NCBI RefSeq assembly: GCF_963583255.1
Contig: NC_084804.1
Span: 21,148,061 to 21,212,060, forward strand
Length of the DNA: 64,000 nucleotides
Source: Pyrus communis
Lineage: Eukaryota > Streptophyta > Magnoliopsida > Rosales > Rosaceae
Direction: 5' to 3'
Below the pieces are notes generated by a model that did no database searches, was not told the origin of the DNA, and saw only the letters and a list, made by a program, of their open reading frames with translations. Positions 1-12,037 of the stretch are shown here, in pieces. The position numbers were made by a program, and so were the translations under genes. Every line of letters begins with the position of its first letter. Position 1 is the stretch's first letter.

Positions 1-1945
1 ATGATCACTCTCAATAAACATACATAAATAAGTTATCAATCAAACAGTTAAACAAATTGAATCCACAACTTATGAAACGCAATTAGAAGTAATCAAATCA
101 AAATGCAAGCATAAACATATATTTCGAATCCCCCCTAGCCAAAGGGGGGTTTAGTTCCTCATACGTACAAAACAAAGAGAATTAAAATTAAACATTGAAT
201 TCAAAGGAAAAGAAACACCTAAACATTCCAACAACTCAAACTTGAATTGTATGAACGTTTAGGCCCGCTTCTCTTCCTCTTTGTTGTAGCACAAGGTATA
301 AGGAATGGTTGTGTGATGGTGTTTGTATGTGGAATGGATGAGGAGTGATGGAAATGAATGGAAGGTAAGGCACGGCCTTGGGGGTTTGTGGATGGTGTTT
401 GGATTGGAAGGGAAGGCACGGCAATAAGGAAATGGTTGGTGTTTGTGACTGAAATGTGTATGAATGAGAATGATACAATTGTGGCTGCAATGGATGATTA
501 TTTATAGGTAAATAAGAGGGAACATGACAGCTAGGAGGTGGGTGGAAATGCGGCTGCAAGGTGAGTGAATGATTATGAGTGAATGCATGTGGATGTGGCT
601 AGGTTGGAAAGCTGGAATTGTGTGGTGATGTGCACGGCAAAGGGTTGAGTTTGTGTGAATGATGATGGGATGGGTGGATTTCTGGGATGGTGGATGCACG
701 GCACAAGGGGAATATGAATGCATGTGACTGATTTAATTGAAGATGCATGTGCAATGAAGTGGAATGACAGCTAGGTTATGATGATGAGTGCATGTGAGTT
801 GAAATGCATGTGGAATGGCTGCAAGGATGAAGTGCACGGCAAGGTTGGAGAAATGATTATGGATGCATGTGTTGAATGATTTCTTGGTGAGGGATGTGGA
901 GTGGCTGTAATGATGAAAGAATAAATGGTGCATGTGGGTGAATGTGTTAAAGAGGGAAGTGCATGTGGCTGCTGGAAATCTGATGGGAACTCACGGCACA
1001 AGATGGGTTTTGTGTGCATGTGGCTGAAATTGGATTAAAGAATGGGAATGCTAGGTTGGAAATGCATGTGAGTGAATGATTAAAGAGTAAATGGTTAATG
1101 AATGGTTCTTTGTTGATGGTGGAAAGCTGAAATGATGAAGTGGATGAATGGAAAAACAGCTAGGTTGTTTATGATTAAAATGTGGCTGATTGTTTATGTT
1201 GAGAAGTGAATGAATGCACGGGTTGGCTGATTTCTAGAATGTTGAATGTGCATGTGGCTTAAAGCTAGGGTGATGATGATGAATGCATGTGCAATGACTG
1301 GAAATGAAGGGGTAATGCACGGCTTTGAAGTGATTGTGCTGAAAATGAATTAAAGGGTGCATGTGTTGGCTGATTTGTGGTGCAATGATGAAGAGTTGCA
1401 TGTGGAATGCTGGAAAGGGTATGAAAGTGCACGGCAAAGGTGAGTGTTGTGTGATGGGTGCATGTGTTGATGGTTTATGGAGATGAATGTGGATTAAAGG
1501 AATGCATGTGGAAATGCTGCTAGGTTGGAAATGAAATGCACGGCTAATGAGTGGTGTTGTTGATGAAAGAATAATGTCAAGGTGTGGGATTGTTAAAGGG
1601 GGAAGTGCATGTGCAAGGTTGTTGTTGTGATAAGTGATGGCAGGTTGTGTAACGGCACAAAGGTATAGGAAAGGTTTAAATGTCCTAAAACTAAAGGGAA
1701 CAAGGTTCCAACACTTTGGTCTTCAATTAGGTCTTCAATTTCGTCCAACACTTTGGCTCCAAGCATAAGCTATCCATCCTTAGCCCAAAAGTGCTCTAAA
1801 AGTCTCCAAAATGCATCTTTTTGCTCCTTTAGCCCTTTGGACCTACAAACACACGAAAATAGCTTAAAGTACTAAAATTACTAAGTACTAGCAACATAAA
1901 TGCAAGAAAACAAGCAAACTAAGGCGCATAAATATGCTCCTATCA
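1..1945 (-). mobile_element. LTR of an Athila-like Ty3/gypsy element, minus strand, runs off the left edge
   Basis: Read on the minus strand from 1945, the sequence begins TGATAGGAGCATATTTATGC, the same start as the plus-strand LTR at 5294, and then reads continuously to the left edge. No other end is visible, so I cannot say whether it is a solo LTR or belongs to a full element outside the window. The middle (about 330-1660 in plus coordinates) is a scrambled array of short motifs: GCATGTG at least 15 times, GCACGGC about 10 times and GCTAGGTTG about 7 times, in varying order and spacing. Open frames here are proline/histidine/serine-rich low-complexity shadows of that array and not genes. 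The family assignment rests on the shared LTR start and on the neighbouring gag-protease remnant. Confidence 0.6.
330..1660. repeat. Degenerate short-motif array inside the LTR
   Basis: Three motifs (GCATGTG, GCACGGC, GCTAGGTTG) alternate with AATGA- and GGAAATG-type spacers. There is no fixed period, so it is not a simple tandem satellite but looks like repeated slippage and shuffling of a few words. GCATGTG occurs for example near 585, 745, 808, 930, 961, 1016, 1250, 1398 and 1504. Confidence 0.6.
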
Positions 1946-2219
1946 AAGATCCATTCATTAAATCATTTTATACATCAAATATTTAATTACGAAATTAATA
2001 TTTACTAAATTATCATGTGTCAATTGAATGAATATTTTTTTTGTATTTGTATTGACTAAGATGAGTATAACCGTTAACTGATGGGGAATCCGTTACTCGA
2101 TGGGTATGGTTATGGTAATACCCGATGGTTAATTGGCAGTTATGGATATGGTTAATTTTCGTGGTTGTGGGTATGGATATAGCATTTTCATCCTCAAACC
2201 GAACTGTTATCATCCCTAC
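1946..2219. other. Spacer between two LTR elements
   Basis: AT-rich sequence followed by a stretch (about 2050-2190) with repeated GGTATGG / GGTTAAT words. The two short overlapping frames on opposite strands have no recognisable domain. I see no gene. Confidence 0.4.
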
Positions 2220-3600
2220 ATACAATACAGGCTAGAGAGATCCTATAAATTTCAAGTGGAGGAAGCCTCAACAAGTTTAACAACAATAAGAATATTGACG
2301 GCAAACTCTGGGGTTCTATCAAAGACGTGATGCACAACCTCAGCTTCCCCTACAACCATTCCAACCAAATTTAGGTTCGTCCATATATTATGATAAATTT
2401 CTTCCAACACTAACTGCTTTGACTCAGGGTCTACAAAACTAAGCTAAAAAGATGGTTGACATGAAGAATGAATTTGGTCAAATGGCAAAATTCATGGGAA
2501 AAATCCGAGAACAAGGAAAACTCCCTAGCTCAACTATTATCAATCCGATGGGAGGTTTTGAAATTGCTAAAGCTATCACTTTGAGAAGTGGTAAAAAGGT
2601 TGGTGGTGAATCAAAGATGTCCAAACATAGCCAAAAAGGGGATGAACATTTACTACCTACGAATGAGGAGAATGATCCAGCCACGACAAGGGTGAAGAAC
2701 ACCTTGTAGCAATTCCCTGCCACCAGTAAGCTCAATGATGCAGGCACCAATGCTTCTTTGCCTCCCAACTTAGGTAAGGTTATTACAAATTCAATTCTTT
2801 CTAACCATATTCTATCAAATGCACCTTTCCCTGGCAAGTTTGCTAAGTCCAAGAAAGAAGAGAATGAGAAAGACAACTTAAAAACCTTCCGGAATGTACA
2901 AGTAAATATCTCGTTTCTTGATAAAATAAAGCAAGTTTCGAAGTATGAAGAAGTTTTGTAAAACAAGAAGACAAATTCTGAAGAATGAAGTTGTACATGT
3001 AAGTGAGAATGTCTCTGCAGTTTTGCAAAGAAAACTTCCACCTAGATGCAAAGATCCAAGTAGTTTCTCTATCCCTTGTGTTAAGGTAATGCTAGATTTG
3101 GACGTGCCGTGTTAGATTTAGGTGCTTTCATTAATGTCATGCCATCTTTCATTTAAGCATCCCTGAATCTAAGAGAGCTAAAAAATGATGGTGTCATTAT
3201 TCAATTAGCTGACCGATCTAATGCATATCCGAAAGGAGTTTTAGAAGATGTTTTGGTGCAGGTTGACCGTTTGATTTTTCCATCTAATTTCTATGTGCTT
3301 AAAATGGAAGATTCAGCTTCTTCTACACCATTGTCAATCTTACTTGGCCGACCTTTAACCATGGAGTTTGATGGAGTTGTGATTAATTTTAATATTTCTG
3401 AATCTGTCAAGTATACTAATGATGACCATTCTTTTTTTGCCATTGATGTGATTGAAAATTTACGGCAGGAACGCTCAACAGTCCTCAATAGGGATGTATG
3501 TAAGACCACCATCACCAAAGGAGTTAGATTGGATCACATGACAAGCCACTGCCCTCAAACCAACCAAGGCCGAAAGCAACAACCCTGAAAATTTTCACAG
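2220..3600 (+). pseudogene. Athila-like gag-protease remnant
   Basis: This is a decayed retrotransposon polyprotein in several frame-broken pieces. Around 2452-2640 is a gag C-terminal piece containing MKNEFGQMAKF, followed by AITLRSGK, a motif typical of Athila gag. A second piece (about 2815-2960) carries PFPGKFAKSKKE and a FLDKIKQV-type segment, which in intact elements links gag to protease. The protease region follows: LDLGAFINVMP near 3113-3145, matching the usual D-LGAS-INVMP aspartic protease site with one change, then QLADRSNAYPKG and LLGRPL near 3200-3360. Stop codons and frameshifts interrupt all pieces. Reverse transcriptase, RNase H and integrase are absent. It belongs with the polypurine tract and LTR downstream. 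Confidence 0.75.
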
Positions 3601-5293
3601 TAAATTGCTGCCTTTGAGTCTTGTCGCAGCACATAGGTGAGCCATTTCCATGAATTTCTTCGATTTTCACCACCGATCACTATTAACATTGTTGTGCACT
3701 GTTCTAAATTGTTTATTGTGTGTTATTTAAATTCCAAATTTAAAAACAAAAATTGAAGAAAAATTGGAATAAATTAGAAAAAACCAAAAAGAGTCGTTTT
3801 TATTAGTTTGTTTGTTTATTTGTCTTAGAGTACCTTCCAACACAATGATGGGGATTTGATTTTTAATTGCATGACTATTAAAGAAAGTTGCAAACATTGG
3901 TGGAAGTTTCATATGCTCTTTGGTTAATACTTAGTTGTAGTAGTTGTTTGTGAATTCACATGTAGTCTCGAAAGGGAAAAAAAAAATGCTTTTGTAACAT
4001 GCTTGAAGGAAGACTCAAACTAACGCTACAATTATGTGAGACTTGAGCCTATACTTTGTCTGAAGAGTTATCAATTTGTGAACTTTCTTTTTTTTCTAAA
4101 GTCATTGCATGATCTCATTAGTTCTTTTCTTGTTTTCAAAATACTAGAACTTATGCCTGTTTCGTTCAAAGCATTAAATTGATTACATAACAAACATATC
4201 AAGATGAAGTTATCTAGTTACCACCAAAGCCAAATATCCTTATCCCTTGCATATGTATTGTAGGTTTAACTCTCATTGAGCCTTATTAAGCCAATTTTTC
4301 TTTGTTAACCCGCATAATCCCTACCTAGCCTAGTATAGGTCTATCCATACCCTTGTTCTTAAAGAATAATGAAGCATTACTTATTGAGAACTCCCTTTGA
4401 TTTATGATTTGCAAAAAAACAAGTGTGGGAGAGGGATCTATTTTGGTCTCCTGTATCTTGTGAATTTATGTTTCATTCAAAAGAAAACAAAAAGAAGAGA
4501 AAAAAATGTTGAAAAGAAAAAAGAACAAAAAAGAATCGGGAAAAAAAAAAGAAAAATAAAAATAAAAAAGTGTATAAAAAGAAAACGAAAAGAGTTCAAA
4601 AGCGTTGTATGTTGAAGAAGAGTCCATCTTGTGAAATCTAACCCTAAATTTTGTATGAGTCTCTCATTTATGTTTATAGTTGGGTATGCAATCAAGAGGT
4701 GAATTCTATGTTGTTGATTTCATTACATTGCTTACTATCTTTTTGAGAACTTTTGTTAGCCAGTACCTTAGCCCCGTTACAACCCTAACTTTTGTCTCGA
4801 TTGTTGTGTTTCTATATGTGGAGTCTGAAATTTGTATGAGCAGATTGGATCCCTGGTTCTTGCTTCTAAGTCATGGCATTCCTTTCATGAGATCATATAT
4901 ATATATATATATATATATATAATTCCAGGAAGTGTCTTCTTTGTTATAACATATGTGAGTATTAGTCTGCATGTTACACCAATCTTCTCACATAATTGTA
5001 ATCAGAAAATCTGTGTGAAAATAGAGAGTATATCTGATGATGAATTGAGTGAATTCTTTAAGGTATGTTACTACTTTCAAATTTATTTAATTGATTAAAT
5101 GTGCACTAGTGATTGGTTGTTGCAATTAAGTATAGTTTAAGAGTAAGGATAGCTAAAATCTATTTAAGTAATAATTTTTAATATGTCATGAGCCATTGCA
5201 ATTCCCCGAGGCAAATGTTGGAAGGTTTAGGTCTTTGTTTTTTTTTTTTTTTTTTTTCCTCGGGGACTAGCAAAAGCTAAGTGTGGGGGAATT
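3601..5293 (+). mobile_element. Non-coding 3' internal region and polypurine tract of the Athila-like element
   Basis: No polymerase domain is readable here. The region is AT-rich, with an A-rich stretch (4480-4600) and a TA microsatellite (4898-4921). It ends with the purine-rich run GTGTGGGGGAATT at 5281-5293, directly before the LTR, the expected place for the plus-strand primer. The pol genes appear to have been deleted or replaced. Confidence 0.5.
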
Positions 5294-6702
5294 TGATAGG
5301 AGCATATTTATGCGATTTTGTTATCTTATTTCTTTGCATTTACTTAATTAATTTCCATTTGTTATAGTGTTTTATCTTATTTTCATTTTATTTGGGTCAA
5401 TTTGGAAAAGTTGACAATTGGAGGTCAAATAAAACCAATAAGAGCAGTTTTGGACTTGGATTTGATAGAATGCGTGGACTGCACAAGGGCTAGACATTTT
5501 TAGAGTTTAATTGGTGTTAAACATGTGCCAAAATATGGAGATATGAAGTTCAGGCTTGGCAGACAAAGGACTTGCATGAGGAGAAAGAGTCCTAGTTGGA
5601 GTGAAACATCATCAAATAAGGTAGCGGATGTGCACTTTATCTTATCCTATCTCTAGCTGCAAAAAAGAGTCCTAATCAAGTTTAAACACTTTCCGACTGT
5701 TTCTATTGAGTCTTACAAACATTCCTTCATAATTTTGCAGCTTATAATCATAACAATTTATCCATTCATTTGTTTGTGGGGGGGGGGGGGGGGGGGGAGT
5801 CATCCATTCATCCATTTAAGTCACTGGAAATCCAGAGTTCTTTTCATTAGGTTCAATGTTTATTGTAAATTGTTTTTCAATTATGAGGAACATGTGTAAC
5901 TAAGTTTTGTTTTTAGCTAGAGGTGAATTAGAAGCCATGAACATATGTTTTATATAAATTGCTTACATACAATTATTGTTTCATAAAACGTAAATGTAAT
6001 TTACTTATCTGGTTTATAAAGAACTTATTCTTATATGTTTATTAAGGGTGCAACTCAGCTTGCATGATGGAATTTGATGCTAGAATACAAGAGAATTTCA
6101 CCTAAATCGTTATGAACTTGTATTGGCAGGTAGTAAAAGTCACTAGTCATGATTGAGTTAAGTAACTCCTTTGCAAGAGTATCATGTGTCATTATGATTG
6201 TCTTGTCAATGCTTGTGATTTTTAAGGAACTTAATGATATTTGATGGTAGACAAGTGTCTTGATAAGAATAATTTGAGGAGTGAAGTGTCTTCCTTTTTA
6301 TTGAGCTTAGGAAAATCTTAGGGTTAGTGAGTGTGTCACTGTTAATTTGGGGCATTGTCATTCACAGTTTATAGAAAGAATAACTAGAAATCTTTGTCTG
6401 CATATGTTTAGTGTGTGGAAAAGAATCATTTAGCTAGCCTTTAATCCATCAATCACTCAAATTTTAATTCATTGTTGTTGTTTACTCTTTGTTTAGTTGT
6501 TAATTTGATTTCAGTTCTATAATCCAATTCATTCAAATACCCCATTCTTGGTTAGTTTGTTTGATTTAGTTTTGTTTATTTAGTCTGTGTTGATTAGCAG
6601 CCCTTCTAACTTCTAATCCCGGAATAGAACAATCCTTGCTTTGCTCTTACTACAATTACATTTTCTGCGGAATTTTAATTTGTGTGTCAGTCTACCGCAT
6701 CA
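5294..6702 (+). mobile_element. 3' LTR of the Athila-like element
   Basis: Starts with TGATAGGAGCATATTTATGC right after the polypurine tract and ends near CTACCGCATCA; the terminal CA is at 6699 or 6702. It is about 1.4 kb long and contains a 21-G homopolymer at 5778-5798. No matching plus-strand 5' LTR is present, so the element is 5'-truncated and its target duplication cannot be determined. Confidence 0.6.
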
Positions 6703-6788
6703 CTTGCAAGATTTGTTAAATTTATTTTTAACTGATATATTACTAATTAATTTCGTGATATCTGTAATTTTGTAGGCTACTTCAGTAG

Positions 6789-7155
6789 TTGAACGGAGCT
6801 TTTTACTCACTGGCTTCTGCCTGGAGATTTGTTTATCAGCTTTCCTCCATGTATAAGCCTCTCTACGCACTACTTGGTTTGCTGTTCCCAATTGCGGCCA
6901 CATTCTCTTGCATTTTGGAGCTCATTCTAAAGAGAAAAAAGGAAAGAGTTGTGATGAGGTGGAGGGGAAGGTTGCGGTGGTTCTACATGGTTTTCAGTAC
7001 TCTCTCCCCCGTATTTATGGAATAGTTGGCTCTATCTATCAAAGCATTTGCTCACGCGGTTCAGTATGTTTACCTCCATTGCCGAGCTGAGAGCCCTACC
7101 AATCTTTCCGCTTTGCCTGTCATCTTTCTTATATGTGTGGCGACATCAATAGGAA
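6789..7155 (+). pseudogene. Fragment of an unidentified membrane-protein gene
   Basis: An open stretch from 6789 reads as a coherent protein piece (SSMYKPLYALLGLLFPIAA, CILELILKRKKER, MRWRGRLRWFY). It has one strongly hydrophobic segment, LYALLGLLFPIAATFSCIL, followed by a basic cytosol-like patch. It stops at 7025. A second hydrophobic piece continues in another frame (about 7028-7150: AFAHAVQYVYLHCRAESP, LPVIFLICVATS), so a frameshift separates the halves. The fragment begins within 90 bases of the LTR end. I infer a gene whose 5' part was removed or separated by the retroelement. I do not recognise the family; intact plant homologues with two or more transmembrane segments would be the thing to look for. 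Confidence 0.4.
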
Positions 7156-7268
7156 CACAAGATCCCTCATAGATCTTGAAACCCTTGAACATACGACTTA
7201 GGAAACAAAGACTAAACTGTGACCAAATTAATCATACGGTTTTCAATTCTAGTTTGTTTTGTAATCAC

Positions 7269-7274
7269 TTTATT
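7269..7274 (-). terminator. Candidate polyadenylation signal of the first UGT gene
   Basis: AATAAA on the minus strand, about 75 bases past the stop codon at 7347, in an AT-rich 3' flank. Position and sequence fit a plant near-upstream element; no transcript end is visible from DNA alone. Confidence 0.4.
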
Positions 7275-7346
7275 TATGTATGACGAGAAATTTTTACGTA
7301 TGCCAGAGACATTTCTTTTGTAATTTGCATGGCAAAAACTTTGTGT

Positions 7347-8795
7347 CTAATTCTTCCTCGATAATCTGATCTCTAAAATCAGAGCATCCACCCCTACATA
7401 TGAAGACCCACCTTCTTCCACAGCTCTCTTCGCCTTCTCTGAAAGCACTTTCGCTCTCTTCTTCATTTCCGCCGCCTCATCACTGCCGCACATCATTCTT
7501 CTCACCGCCGCATCCACCTTCTCTCTCCTCACCAGTTCCTTCCTCTCCACATTCCACGACTCCCATTCCCTACTCCCCACTTGCACCCCAATGCCCAACA
7601 CATCAGTTATCAGCTTCTCATTGTAAAACTGCTCCGCCGACAATGGCCAAGTCACCATGGGCACCCCTGCGCTCACGCTCTCCAATGTCGAGTTCCACCC
7701 GCAGTGGCTCACAAACCCGCCAACAGCGCAGTGCTCCAGTATCAGCATCTGCGGGGCCCACCCCCCTATCACAACCCCTCTCTTCATTTCCCACATTCTC
7801 TCTGCAAAACCCGCCGGAATCCAATCCTCTTTGTCTCTAACACAACCACCGTCCTCCACCGCTCTGAAGATTTTTCCCATTACCCAAATGAAATTATGCC
7901 CCGAAGATTCAATCCCATGTGCAATTTCGACGAGTTGGGCTGCAGACAACCGAGCCAAGCTCCCAAAACTGATATAAACAACCGAATCAGGTTCCTTGGA
8001 ATCCAACCAATTCAGACAATGCAGGAGGCTCTGCTCATCGACCAAGGCTGCTTGGCCTCTGCCAGTCTTATCGGCATTGCTTCGGTTGTAGAGCGAAACC
8101 GGGCCGATCGGCCATGCCTTCTTCCCCAACTCAGTCGTGAAATACTCCACATATTTCGACTCCAATTCGTAAAAACTGTTCACCACAACCCCAAAACTCT
8201 TCTCCTCTACTTTTCCCACCTTATCAGGAAGCCCTGGCCTGTTTCTCGCGAAAGAAGGCAGCTGAGATTTCGTCAACTCGATCCGATCGGGCAAGTTCGG
8301 CACTAGAAATGGCTCGCAATCAGCACCCACATTCTGATGCGGCGAGAATCGGCCGATACACTCACTGACGCAGCGGGAGAATAACCCGTTTCCATTGAAC
8401 ACCACCCTTTTGATGAAAAGCTCATCGATGACTTCTGCCGCCCAACGGTGGAAGACGTCGATTACGATGCAATTGGGTAGGTTTTGGGCGATGAATTGCC
8501 TGAGGGATTCTTGGAGGACTGAGGTGTCAGTGAGGGGGGCTGAGGTCATGGAGGAGTCGGCCGAGGCGTCGTCGTCTGGGAGCTTGAGGACGTGGATGGT
8601 GATTGAGCGGTTGAGGGTTTGATCGCGGCGGATGGAGTTTCGGAAGCGGAGGGCGTTGGCTGGAGTGGTGCTCAGGATTGTGACTTTGGCGCCATGGGAG
8701 GAGAAGACTCTGGCCATGTCGATCATAGGAATCTGGTGGCCTCCGCCTACAAATGGGAAGAAGTACATGACGACTGGAGTTTCTGAAGAATCCAT
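7347..8795 (-). CDS. UGT73: UDP-glycosyltransferase, UGT73 family (abscisate beta-glucosyltransferase-like)
   Basis: A 482-residue intronless family-1 glycosyltransferase. These enzymes move glucose from UDP-glucose to a hydroxyl or carboxyl of a small acceptor in the cytosol. The N-terminal half has the GGGHQIPMID loop with the presumed catalytic His20, and Asp113 in CIVIDVFHRWA, the usual His-Asp pair. The C-terminal half has a complete 44-residue PSPG donor-binding box from Trp346 to Gln389 (WAPQ, HCGWNS at 364-369, final Glu-Gln), which fits UDP-glucose. Length and the FFPFVGGGHQIPM / RGQ / WPLSAEQF features match legume abscisate glucosyltransferase and related UGT73 enzymes that act on terpenoids or flavonoids. 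The real acceptor cannot be read from sequence. The start at 8795 gives the normal UGT73 N terminus. There is no signal peptide. No frame damage is seen, so it is probably functional. Confidence 0.93.
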   Translation of the reverse strand: MDSSETPVVMYFFPFVGGGHQIPMIDMARVFSSHGAKVTILSTTPANALRFRNSIRRDQTLNRSITIHVLKLPDDDASADSSMTSAPLTDTSVLQESLRQFIAQNLPNCIVIDVFHRWAAEVIDELFIKRVVFNGNGLFSRCVSECIGRFSPHQNVGADCEPFLVPNLPDRIELTKSQLPSFARNRPGLPDKVGKVEEKSFGVVVNSFYELESKYVEYFTTELGKKAWPIGPVSLYNRSNADKTGRGQAALVDEQSLLHCLNWLDSKEPDSVVYISFGSLARLSAAQLVEIAHGIESSGHNFIWVMGKIFRAVEDGGCVRDKEDWIPAGFAERMWEMKRGVVIGGWAPQMLILEHCAVGGFVSHCGWNSTLESVSAGVPMVTWPLSAEQFYNEKLITDVLGIGVQVGSREWESWNVERKELVRREKVDAAVRRMMCGSDEAAEMKKRAKVLSEKAKRAVEEGGSSYVGVDALILEIRLSRKN

Positions 8796-8876
8796 GGATG
8801 CACCGATAGAGAAATTGAGGAATGGGTTTAGAGATGTGGGGGTTTTAGGTTAGAGAGAAGATAGGAGGCAGAGAGT

Positions 8877-8912
8877 TTGACCGCAACTGTTTGATGGGAT
8901 GCCAAAGTCAAG
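8877..8912 (-). promoter_or_regulatory. Two W-box cores upstream of the first UGT gene
   Basis: TTGACC on the plus strand at 8878-8883 and TTGAC on the minus strand at 8911-8907 lie 80-115 bases before the start codon. TTGAC is the WRKY-factor core. The motif is short and common, so this is only suggestive of stress-responsive control. Confidence 0.25.
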
Positions 8913-9072
8913 TTCTTGGCTAGGGGCCATTTGGCATTAGTTAAAGCCCTCGTGTGTTTCTTAACTAAACTCTAGGTCATCCATGCGCTTAAAAAGGATA
9001 AACTTGCCCTACCGATCCATGTAATTGTGGCGTCAGACACCATTTTTCTCTACGTGCAGGTTGAAATAAAAC

Positions 9073-9271
9073 GGATCAGGATCCTCTCTCCTTACCTTAA
9101 AAAATTAAGCCAGTTGAGCAAGTAATCGTAGTCGTTGAAATTTGATCCAACGGTAACAAATAGAGAATTCTTTAAAAGTTATAACAATTGTAACCGTTGA
9201 ATCAAATTTCAACGATCACAATTGTCTGCTCAGCAAGCTCAATTTTTAAGGGTCAGGAGAGGATCTGATCC
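9073..9271. mobile_element. Fold-back MITE, Mutator type, 199 bp
   Basis: The ends are GGATCAGGATCCTCTCTCC and its near-complement GGAGAGGATCTGATCC. The arms pair along much of the element (for example TTGAAATTTGATCCAACGGT with its inverted counterpart). It is flanked on both sides by a perfect 9-bp direct repeat AAATAAAAC (9064-9072 and 9272-9280), the target duplication length of Mutator-like elements. No coding capacity. Confidence 0.8.
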
Positions 9272-9280
9272 AAATAAAAC

Positions 9281-11966
9281 AAATAAAACAAGTTATTCTC
9301 TCCTGTACAAATTTAAAATTGTCAAATTGAAAATGACAGAGACAAAAGTGAAATACTGGCCGAACTAGAAAAACCAGAAATGTGATTTGGGACAACTGAG
9401 CTATGTTTAAAATCAAAATCTCACGAGTAGGAGTAGGAACAACCAAATCCTGTCATTGTCATTTTGTCTGGTTATTTATGTTAAAGTATTCAAATCGTTC
9501 TAATATGTGTTAATTGCATCCTGTCATCTCTGAATCTCTGATTTCACTCCATCAGTGTGCTTAACTCCATCAAGCATCAATCATATCCAACAATCTTCGT
9601 CAACCTTCATCATGCTATGATCTCTTTCCCCTTGATTTTATTTATTTATATTTCTTTCAATTTCTAGTGTATTTATCTGTTTAAATTCGGTGTTTTGCAC
9701 CAATCAAATTTATGAAAAATATGTTTACCCAAACAAAAAAAGATAATAAATTAAAAAAGCAAATTTATCAAAAATATCATATTCCAATCATCTTCTTACG
9801 CGGTGAATGATTGTTAGCAAGCCGTAATGTCATTTAACCAGTGAGTTCCTTTAAAATTTGGCCCAAGACAAAAAAACAAGTGCTTAGTAAACTATTTAAT
9901 TGGGCCAACCACAACCACGGTCGTTCCTGAGTTTTTATGGCCTATGGTGAAAACAAGACACATTATTTTCACAAGAAAAATAAAAATTAATGAATGAATT
10001 TTTCTCTATCCCTTCTATAGGCTTAATACATAAAAGATTTTCTAAAATAAATTTTATAAGAATACATTCATTGCTAAAGGTGAATTTGAACTAAATTATT
10101 ATGACTGGCTGTTGTAAGGTTTAACTCACTCCTCCACCTTCTTAATGTAAATAATATTGTTTATTTAAAATATCATCAATCACACTTACAAAGTTAAGCC
10201 TTTACAACATATCCTTCTCGATGCACAAGATTGATGATCTATTTAACCTTTCACGTGTACCTAAAGTAATTTTTCAACCACTTCAATCAAACTACCTCTT
10301 TCCTAGTTTCTTATATTATCTACAACTAGGTTAGGATCTTAAGAGAATTTTGAAGAGAAGATAAATTTGAAGAGAGGAATACCTGCAAAAAAACACTCTG
10401 ACACTCAAATCAGTTTTTGTTAAAGATGATTGCAGTATTATAAAGCGATCTCATACTTCCCCTCCCCCTATGCTAGTGACGTTATTGGCCTTTTACACAC
10501 ATTCAAGTCTTGGGCTCCAAATCCTACTTTTCTTCTATTTCTCCATGTTCTATTTTATTGAAGTGTTTGATATAGTACTCCTTTATTTAGCTCGACTCCT
10601 TCAAATTTAGGATCCATGAGAAGTGGTTCATTGCTTCAGCGTTAATTTTTAGGCCCACAATAACTCTAATATTAAATATTGTACATGTCTTTTCATTTAT
10701 TTATACTAATAAAAATAAAGGAAAACTAATGAAAATGAATTGAAAACTTTGAGTTTTAATCAAAATGAACAGTACCAGGAGTATTTCGTTAAAACACCTA
10801 AATTTGGGGTCCCAAATAACCGAGGGACTCCGCGTGGTTGACCTTCCCGCCCTTACTCAAGAACGGCCCTAACCGCACCAACTATAAAAACCAATAACGT
10901 ATACGTGCATGTTTATACAAATAGGCTATCAGGTTCTAATTTTTTCATGTTGAACCGTGAGGTTTTAAAAGATGCACTTCTTGATAGATTGGATTGCCTG
11001 AAAGAAGGTAGAGGATAAGACTTCTAACTCTTTAACCTCATTGGCCCCAAGGAGGGACCAATGATGAGATAACCCTATCTAAGTAATAAAAACCTGACCT
11101 TAGGAGACTGAGGCCTTTGCCTATCTACCCAGAGGGAAGGAAGTTCATAGCGAGTCCTAAAGGGCAGCCCTCAAGGGAAGCAGTTATATTTTATCTCCTA
11201 CCAATTAATTTATACCTTCTGATTGTTGATGAATTTTCATTGTTGGTTAATGTGTGCAAATGTTGCTTACACGCCAGTTCATACATATAGGTCCTATAAT
11301 ATGTCATCAATTTAATGAATCATAAACAGTCAATCACACTGAAGGCATAAATTGGTGCGATTTCATTACTTTGCGGTGCAACAAGAGAAAATTGAAATTC
11401 CGTGACCCATTTCAAAATCACTCCAAATTAAAATTTTAAGGTGACGGGAGGCAAACAAGATTGCTCCTCCACTTGCATCATCGGGTTTGTCTTTGGATCA
11501 AGTTTTACACGGTTTAAAGAACCTCCGTGTGATTGCGGATCTTTTAATTGAGGATAGTTGTAATCTAAAATTCTTGGTACGAGACACTCCTTTCTCTTTG
11601 ACAAGATTAAAATCTCCAATAAGTTTTATCAAGGCCCGGATAATGTACTCTATCCTCTTATGTACCTATTAATTCGATCTTCTAATGAATGTCTCTTTCT
11701 AAATATAAAAAAAAAAAGGTGTGAAATGCACCTGGCCCAAAGAAATTAGATGCATGTTCAAATTTCTTTTATTCATTTTTTCAGGAAAGATATCAATAAT
11801 CACATAAACTTGTTTTCTTTTACGATCTTATCATTGCTTCATAACAAATCAAAATCAAATAGAGGGAACTATCACTAGACTTTCTTCATCCCATATGCAA
11901 CACCAAGCCAATGAAGCCGGCCACCGTTTAGTTTGTTTTGCTTTGTAGATTGGTAATATTTGTAAT
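9281..11966. other. Intergenic stretch without a recognisable gene
   Basis: AT-rich sequence with only short open frames on either strand. A stretch near 10920-11200 has a more even base composition and may be an old insertion, but I find no domain, terminal repeat or splice pattern that identifies it. Confidence 0.5.
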
Positions 11967-12037
11967 TGGTTCGAGTAACCTCCTATTATAATTGCTAACA
12001 TGCTCTTTGAAGAGAGCCTTGGTATGGTATGCTTTTG

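Noticed and set aside
219..1437. Minus-strand His/Ser/Pro-rich frames
   Set aside because: Products of the GCATGTG/GCACGGC motif array inside the LTR.
2478..3041. 187-codon minus-strand frame
   Set aside because: It is the complement of the recognisable gag-protease remnant; its phenylalanine/leucine-rich text has no family match that I know.
7400..8853. Several plus-strand open frames up to 241 codons
   Set aside because: They lie opposite the first UGT coding sequence and are proline/serine-rich complements of it, with no domain of their own.
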